Source: Silene latifolia
Taxonomy: Eukaryota; Streptophyta; Magnoliopsida; Caryophyllales; Caryophyllaceae
Direction of reading: 5' to 3'
Assembly (NCBI RefSeq): GCF_048544455.1
Contig: NC_133536.1
Coordinates: 167,324,825-167,388,824, forward strand
DNA: 64,000 nucleotides
Shown here: in pieces, positions 58,133-64,000 of the stretch
How positions within the stretch are numbered: the stretch's first letter is position 1
Layout: every line of letters begins with the position of its first letter
The notes under the pieces: model-generated
Told to the model about the DNA's origin: nothing
The model's database searches: none
Seen by the model: the letters and a program-made list of their open reading frames with translations, nothing else
Translations under genes and position numbers: made by a program

Positions 58133-59692
58133 CTAATCCTCCATCATATCATCACTATCATCATTTTCCTCACTAGAAGTGGACTCATCACCACTTCCCT
58201 CTTCACTTCCTTGCTTGCTTTCTTCATCATCCTCTTCTTCTTCTTCACTAGCCTCTTCATCAATGTTATCATCAACAACCTCATCATCACCCGGAATCTC
58301 ATCCCTAGATGCACTCGGAAAGAAGACTTCCATATCCGCCAAACTAGGCAAAGGACATGAAGGATCAAGTAGTCCTTACCTAGCTAAATGTAGGAGGGGT
58401 GGATATTGGGCTAAGTAAGCATTTTCCCGATCCTTAAAAGCTTGCTTGTGCATCTCTTGCATAAGAAGAGTCATATAGTCTTTGCTTGCTTCAACACCTT
58501 CGGGTTTGAACTCTTCATACTTGAAAGGATAGGGTGGTGTGACAATGGAAGAGGAGGGCATTTCAATTTCACCCTTTTGTTGTTTGATAATGTACTCGGC
58601 CTCTTTTGAAAGGGGAAGGAGATAGTTGGTCTGGTGGACACTTAAACGACAAATCTTCGAAGGCAAAGTAAAAGATCTTGCCTCACTAGTGAGCCACCCA
58701 TACTTGGTGTCAAGAGGGTTATGAGAGACCCACTTGTATTTGTGTATCATAGTATCAATATCAAAGAGATGACCACCCTTTTTCGCCACATACTTGCTAT
58801 CCTTGTTGAAGTTCGGATCAAAGTATTTAGCCAAAAGAGTGACTAGACCTCCATTAACAATAACGGTAGTGCCTTGCTTCCCACAATCAACATTTAGCCA
58901 TCTATCCACCAAAAGCCTTAGAGAGTTGAAAGGCTTGGTAAATTCCCTACCAATATTTAAAGCCGACTCAAGAAGAACAAAATCGAGCTTGGTAAAGTGG
59001 TTGGTGTCTTTTCTTGCAATGATGGTGTTTCCTATGACCTTGTGCCACACTCTAATGCCCGGATGGTGGACTAATAGAGCGCGACTAGCATGAAAGTTCT
59101 CAAATTTCCTTCCGGAAATCGCCTCCCAAAGAGGAGCGGGGTCATACTTGCCAACATTCTTGAAATAACTATGTGAATCATCAAGACCTAATGCTTTACC
59201 CATTTCCTCAAAGGAGATGCGCCTACTAACATTAGCTAGACGGAACTCGATGTTTTCCATATTCTATACCTTATTAACTTTCAAAGAACTCAAGAATTCT
59301 AAGGTAAGTGAGGGGTATGTCAATTCTTTTGTTGTAAACAATTTTTCCAACCCCATGGCTTTAAAGAAGACTTTCGTTTGCTCAAGGACACCCAACTTAT
59401 CTAAGGCATCTTCACAAATAAACTTGGTGGATAGAAATGATTTTCTAGCATACTTGGCAAAAGTTTCCCTATGGGAGTTAGAGATGAATTTTACCTCCGG
59501 ATAGTTCGAAAGTTGAGCAATTTCCGGAGTAGTAGAAGTTGTTGCTTCCAAGGGAGGTTGTTCTTGTTGTACTTCCAAGTTTGAGCTAGCTACCACCATA
59601 GCCAATGAGGCTTTCTTTGCTTGAAGACTCTTTTGCCTTGTTGATAGTGCCTTTGCCTTTGGTGCCTTTGTTGCTCCTTTTGTCCTTGCCAT
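58133..59692 (-). pseudogene. element B extra ORF (Athila ORF-type protein), two in-frame stops
   Basis: From ATG 59692 (MARTKGATKAPKAKALS) a single frame of 520 codons runs to 58133, interrupted only by TAG at 59264-59266 and TAA at 58376-58378. The basic N-terminus is followed by CEDALDKLGVLEQTKVFFK and LTYPSLTLEFLSSLKVNK. Then come NMENIEFRLANVSRRISFEE, GRKFENFHASRALLVHHPGI and DRWLNVDCGKQGTTVIVNGG, and last a very acidic tail (EEASEEEEEDDEESKQG; DDSDDMMED). The layout resembles the Athila ORF family of unknown function. No signal peptide or clear membrane segment was seen, so an envelope role is not supported. Confidence 0.72.
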
Positions 59693-60741
59693 TGATGCTT
59701 GAACCAAGAAAAGAGTGAAAATCTTCAATTTTAAAGTATACCCAAATCGATTTTAAGGTGAAAGGCTTTGCCTTTATAATTTCAAAAATCGACTCAAAGG
59801 TTGAAGATTTTGGCGCTTGGTTTTGATTTTTGTTGAAAGAGGAGTGATTAATTTTTGTTAAAAGGATGTTTTGATTTGATTTTGATGAATGTGGTTGAGG
59901 AAATCTTGTTTTTGTGATGGAGAGGATGAGGGTTTTGAGTATTGGGGTTTATGGGTAGTGTTTGGAATGAAGGAATGAAGAAATGAATGTGGGAGGGGGT
60001 TTATAAAAGACCCGAAAATTTTGAAATGCAGGGCGAAGACGGGCGGATTCCCTTCGGGATGCCCGGATTCTGTCTGTTCTGGGTTGGGAAATTCTCGCCT
60101 AAAGACGGACGTCTTTGAGCAAAGACGCTCGGATTGTTCAACTGCGGGACGAGCGTCTTTCAGTGAAGACGGGCGGATACCTTTCCAGGGAATTTTCTTG
60201 TTTTTCTCAGCTAAAAAGACGGGCGTCTTCTCATGCAGGACGAGCGTCTTTTTGAGAACGGGCGGATTCTATTAAAGGACCCCCTGATTTGCTAAACAGT
60301 CCCAAAATTTTAAAAATGCAGCTCATGTAGACGGGCGTCTTGTGACAAATATGCCCGGGTTGCCTGAAGACGGGCGGATTCTCCTAAAAACGCTCGGATT
60401 CTGCCCCTTTACCCGGATTCAGTTCCATCCGTGTACTTGCATATCCCTTGTCATTTTTCATTCTTCAAATTCTCGTATTCTTCATTGTGGGGGCACTACT
60501 AAGGCATGGATAGCCTAGGCAATTGCTATCCCCACACTAAGCTAAAACACTACACATCAATCGAAATCATTAGTCCCTCCCTCACTTCTCTCAAACATGA
60601 TAATTATCTTGATCAAAGCATAAAATGACAAAAATGACAAAAAATGCAATATGAGAATTAAAATGCGAGTTAGGGAGTTAGAAATATTTACAAATGGTGG
60701 TTTAGGGAGGACTCCACCAAACTCTCATCCTTAGTGAGATG
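59693..60741 (-). other. spacer between gag-protease and the extra ORF, with a GACGGGCG array
   Basis: No gene. 60020-60420 contains about twelve gacgggcg(t/g), gacgctcgg and gacgagcgtctt words, the same vocabulary as the element B LTR array at 45960-46210. This is where a pol gene would be expected in an autonomous gypsy element. Confidence 0.8.
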
Positions 60742-63536
60742 TCATGGGGGCATGTCCAAGGTGTTGTTGATGTTGCTCAACACCTTGAAGAAGTAATCAA
60801 AAGCTTGTTCATTGTCGTGATAAAGATCTTCAATAGATCTTTGCCCTTGTTGTCGGTCTTGATCGATAGCATTTCCAATGTAGGGATTGAAAATCCCCTC
60901 AAATTCATCGTCCCAAAGACCACAAACTTCATCTACTTGATCACTAAAGATCTCTTGAGTTGATAGAGACAACTCTCCCATTTTCTTGTCTTGGCCAATG
61001 AGGCCATCTTCTTCACTTGTCATGGTTGAGCTTTTCAAGCTCTTTTTGTCACAATTCACTTGCTCTTTGAATGGAGCATCTTCAATTTTCTTCTTCCATT
61101 GAAATTCCAACTTCTTCCTATCATCCTTCCGGCAATAATGGTAAACCATAAAACATGGCTCATGTAAACGAGGAGCTCTCATGGTCTTGTTAAGATTAAA
61201 AGTTATACTCTCATCTCCCACCTCTAGAGTGAGCTCTCCATGTTTCACATCAATCACCGCACCCGCGGTGTGTAAGAAAGGTCTTCCTAGAATGATTGGA
61301 ATGTTGGAATCTTCTTCCATATCAACAATGACAAAGTCCACCGGGATGAAAAATTTCCCAATTCGTACGGGAACATCTTCCCATATCCCTAATGATGTCT
61401 TCGTCGATCTATCGGCCATTTGGAGTGTTATATTGGTGCATTTAAGCTCTCCCATCCCCAACCTTTTACTCACCGAGTACGGCATAACACTCACACTAGC
61501 CCCTAGATCACATAAGGCTTTGTTGATCGTGGTGTCGCCAATGGTACACGGTATTGAGAAGCTTCCTGGATCCTTGAGTTTTGGAGGTGAACTCCCCTGA
61601 AGTATTGCACTACTCACCTTAGTGAAGGCGATAGTCTCAAGCTTCCGGATTTGCTTCTTCTTTGTGAGGATGTCTTTCATGTATTTCGCATAGGCCGGCA
61701 CGTGATTGATTAATTCCGTGAAAGGAATCGAGACTTCCAAATTCTTCACAATTTCCATAAATTTTCCAAGTTGGTCATCAAATTCGGGCTTGGCTTGACG
61801 ACTCGGAAAAGGAAGTCTAATCACAATGGGCTCCTTCTCCTTGACCTTGTCTTCATTTTTCTTTGAAATTTCTTCTTTTGATTGTTCTCCATCTTTGGAG
61901 TTTTGCACAACTTCTTCCTTATCACTAGCTTCCACAACTTCATTCTCAACTTGCTTCTTCGGTGCTTCATACCTTGTACCACTTCTCAAGTGAATGTCAC
62001 TAACCGTTTCATGTCTTGGGGGATTACTTTGAGGTGGTAATTGCCCCTTTTGTCTTTGTGAGCTTGAAGATGCTAGTTGAGTCAATTGGGTTTCCAACAT
62101 TTTGGTGTGAGCTAGGATGTTGTTGATGGTGGTTTCCTTTGCTTGACTATCTTTTTGCATTTGAGTGAAAAACTCTTGTTGATTTTTTTGCATTTGAAGG
62201 ACCGCTTTTTTAACATCAAAACCTTGGTCATTTTGTTGATTGTATGGAGATTGATTTTGGTAACCTTGGTTTTGGTTGTAAAAGGGTCTTTGATTTTGGT
62301 TCCTCATGGGAGGTGGGGTGTATGTTGTTTGAGGGTTTTTAACATTTTGGCTTTTGTATGAGAGATTTGGATGGAATTTGGTGTTTTCATTGTAATAGTT
62401 GGAATAAGGGGTACCACTCTTGTATTCTTGGAAAGCATTCACTTGTTCATTTGTTCCCCTACATTCACTTGGGTCATGTCCCAAAGTTCCACAATTCTCA
62501 CATATCCCACTTGGGATTGATGAAGATGCCGTCATGGCATTAACATGATGCTTTGGTGATTTTGAGACTTCTTCAAGTCTAGCCATAGCCTTTTCAAACT
62601 TCAAATTAATGGTATCAATGTGAGCACTAAGTTGAGCACCCAACTAAATAACGGAGTCCACTTCATGCTTTCCTCCTCTAGTAGCCTTGCGAGGTCTACT
62701 ATATTGTGAGTTATGGACCGCCATTTCCTCAATTTTGTTCCAAGTTTGATTGTCATCAACTTCGGTGAACATTCCAATTGATCCCATGTTGAGAATGTTC
62801 CTTGAATCTTCATATAGACCGTTCCAAAATGGTTGTACCAAGAACCACTCGCTAAGTCCATGGTGAGGACATGAGCGACAAATTCCTTTGAACCGCTCCC
62901 AAGCTTCATACAAAGATTCTTCATCCCTTTGCTTAAAACCCATAATTTGAGCTCTTAGCATGTTAGTCTTTTCCGGTGGGTAGAACTTTTTGTAGAAAGC
63001 TAGAGCCAACTTTTTCAAAGAATCAATTCCGAGAGTGGCCTTATCAAGGCTCTTCAACCATTGTTTCGCGGTGCCAAATAGAGAAAAAGGAAATAAGACC
63101 CATCGAATTTGGTCTTGAGTTACACCGGTTTGAGAAATCGCATCACAATAGTCACAAAAAGCCACCATATGAGAGTGAGGGTCTTCACTAGGCATCCCCC
63201 CAAATTGGCTTCTTTCGACTAATTGGATAAATGCGGATTTGTCAATGAAATTTCCGGTTAGATGTTGTGGTGTGGGAGTACCATTGGGTAGGTTCTCCTA
63301 GGTTGGTACGGAATGTGATGAAAACTAAGGCATTGTGGGTTGATTTTGTGGTTGATTTTGTGTTGGGTCCTCCTCACCTTCTCTTGCAAAAGGGTTGATG
63401 AACTCAATAGTTGGTTGAATATCTATAACCTCACTAATACCTCTCAAATTTCTCCTAGCAAATCTTCTATTGGTTGTCAAATTCTTTCAATTTCACGATC
63501 AAAGGGTAACAAGTCACCTTGTGACCTTCTAGTCAT
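60742..63536 (-). pseudogene. gag-pro: element B gag-protease
   Basis: The start is ATG 63536 (MTRRSQGDLLPFDREIER). The first 100 codons are broken by a shift near 63480 and a TAG near 63297. From about 63195: VTQDQIRWVLFPFSLFGTAK, YKKFYPPEKTNMLRAQIMGF and FKGICRSCPHHGLSEWF, the gag capsid. A TAG is at 62644-62646. Then the knuckle CENCGTLGHDPSEC, an Asn/Gln/Pro-rich segment, RLPFPSRQAKPEFDDQLGKF, the protease loop ALCDLGASVSVMPYSVSKRL (about 61480-61540) and NIPIILGRPFLHTAGAVIDV. It ends at 60742 with an acidic tail (DEFEGIFNPYIGNAIDQDR). The same architecture as element A gag-protease, with no RT after it. Confidence 0.88.
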
Positions 63537-63659
63537 GCAAAATATCAAACAACTCGAAAACAATTAGAACAAACCTTGAGGAGTTTTACTTCCTCAAGGC
63601 AAAGAAAGACACAACTAATAACAATAAAAGAAAATCTAAATCAAGTTAACATCGTTCCC

Positions 63660-63676
63660 GGCAACGGCGCCATTTT
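63660..63676 (-). other. primer-binding site of element B
   Basis: AAAATGGCGCCGTTGCCGGG on the minus strand, immediately after the LTR end CCGACCA. Confidence 0.8.
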
Positions 63677-63881
63677 TGGTCGGACTAAATCTTTTCGGTA
63701 ACTTTTCATTAGGAGCACCTAGACCAAAACACAATTTATAGCTTCACAAACAACTCTACAATTAGTAAAGAGGCAAGTAAAGGTCGGATCCCAAGGGACG
63801 AGAATTGAGATGAGATTTCTATTGCAACTAGTGGTGTCTTAGGGGTGTCACAATTGGGGTTGATGTAGAAGATCACTAAAC
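63677..63881 (-). repeat. 5' LTR of element B, end part; uninterrupted by CACTA
   Basis: Matches 35017-35205 plus 45000-45015 without the CACTA-1 insertion. Similarity stops abruptly after agatcactaaac at 63881. Confidence 0.9.
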
Positions 63882-64000
63882 CAGTCGTGGCCTTTACAAC
63901 CACCTTGGGTGGCGGAATTTGTGTCTAAAGGTGTGGTTGTCGTGGATTTAAGACGGGAATTGTGACTTGTATGTTTGACGAATAAATGTAGGACCTGGGT
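63881..64000. other. unassigned DNA beyond the LTR breakpoint
   Basis: 120 bases (ccagtcgtggcctttacaac...) that do not match the 3' LTR of element B. They could be another insertion, or a deletion junction in the 5' LTR. The window ends here. Confidence 0.6.

Larger units (their letters stand above)
35017..64000 (-). mobile_element. Athila-like gypsy element B (minus), carrying two CACTA insertions
   Basis: In minus order: a partial 5' LTR (64000-63677), GGCGCCGTTGCCGGG primer site, gag-protease (63536-60742), a 1-kb spacer, an extra ORF (59692-58133), 3' untranslated DNA ending in GGTTTGGGGATA, and a 3' LTR (46556-35017, split). Subtracting CACTA-1 and CACTA-2 leaves about 1.75-kb LTRs and about 7.5 kb of internal DNA. 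No RT, RNase H or integrase is recognisable, so it would depend on another element for movement. Confidence 0.85.

Noticed and set aside
58179..58418. Ser-rich plus-strand ORF
   Set aside because: Antisense of the acidic tail of the element B extra ORF.
58133..59692. Envelope-like protein in element B
   Set aside because: No signal peptide, membrane segment or cleavage site is visible; position alone does not support an envelope role.

Overview
The window is repeat-dominated DNA from a flowering plant, probably a eudicot. I see no host gene, tRNA, rRNA or CRISPR. Almost every base can be assigned to LTR retrotransposons, two full-length CACTA (En/Spm) DNA transposons and small non-autonomous elements, inserted into one another. 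The lineages (Ty1/copia; Tat/Ogre-, Athila- and chromovirus-like Ty3/gypsy; CACTA; Stowaway-like MITE) are plant-specific or plant-typical. The species cannot be fixed from sequence reading alone.

Layout. 1-2379: 5' part of a Tat-like gypsy element on the minus strand (gag, primer site, LTR), cut by the window edge. 2380-4770: decayed copia internal DNA with a 194-bp LTR. 4771-6110: minus-strand Athila-type LTR fragment. 6856-7368: MITE built from four similar hairpins. 7426-12263: complete but mutated copia element (minus) with 171-bp LTRs and a GTTTG target duplication. 12328-15191: a second, decayed copia (minus). It is cut at 15192 by Athila-like element A (plus, LTR 15192-16658), whose gag gene is split by a solo LTR (16873-18506). 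21431-22449: inverted LTR fragment and a short ORF. About 22800-32920: Ogre/Tat element (minus) with gag, protease, RT, two RNase H regions, integrase and a 2.3-kb LTR. 32921-35016: 3' remnants of a chromovirus-like gypsy element.

35017 to the window end is Athila-like element B (minus). It has gag-protease and an extra ORF but no visible RT or integrase. CACTA-1 (35206-44996, plus) sits in its 3' LTR and CACTA-2 (47151-56739, minus) in its 3' internal region. They form an inverted pair only about 2.15 kb apart. Each carries a TNPD-type transposase gene and a second multi-exon gene ending in a Ulp1-like protease domain. Both copies are broken, largely by different mutations. CACTA-2 carries a 91-bp Stowaway-like MITE that CACTA-1 lacks at the same site.

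The most unusual pattern is shared by several gypsy LTRs. Each has its own short palindromic or inverted motif array located 5' of the TATA-like box in the LTR's transcription direction. In elements A and B the same motif recurs inside the element: in a translated gag-protease linker in A, and between gag-protease and the extra ORF in B. Nothing here looks currently capable of autonomous movement, because every coding region examined has stops or frameshifts.
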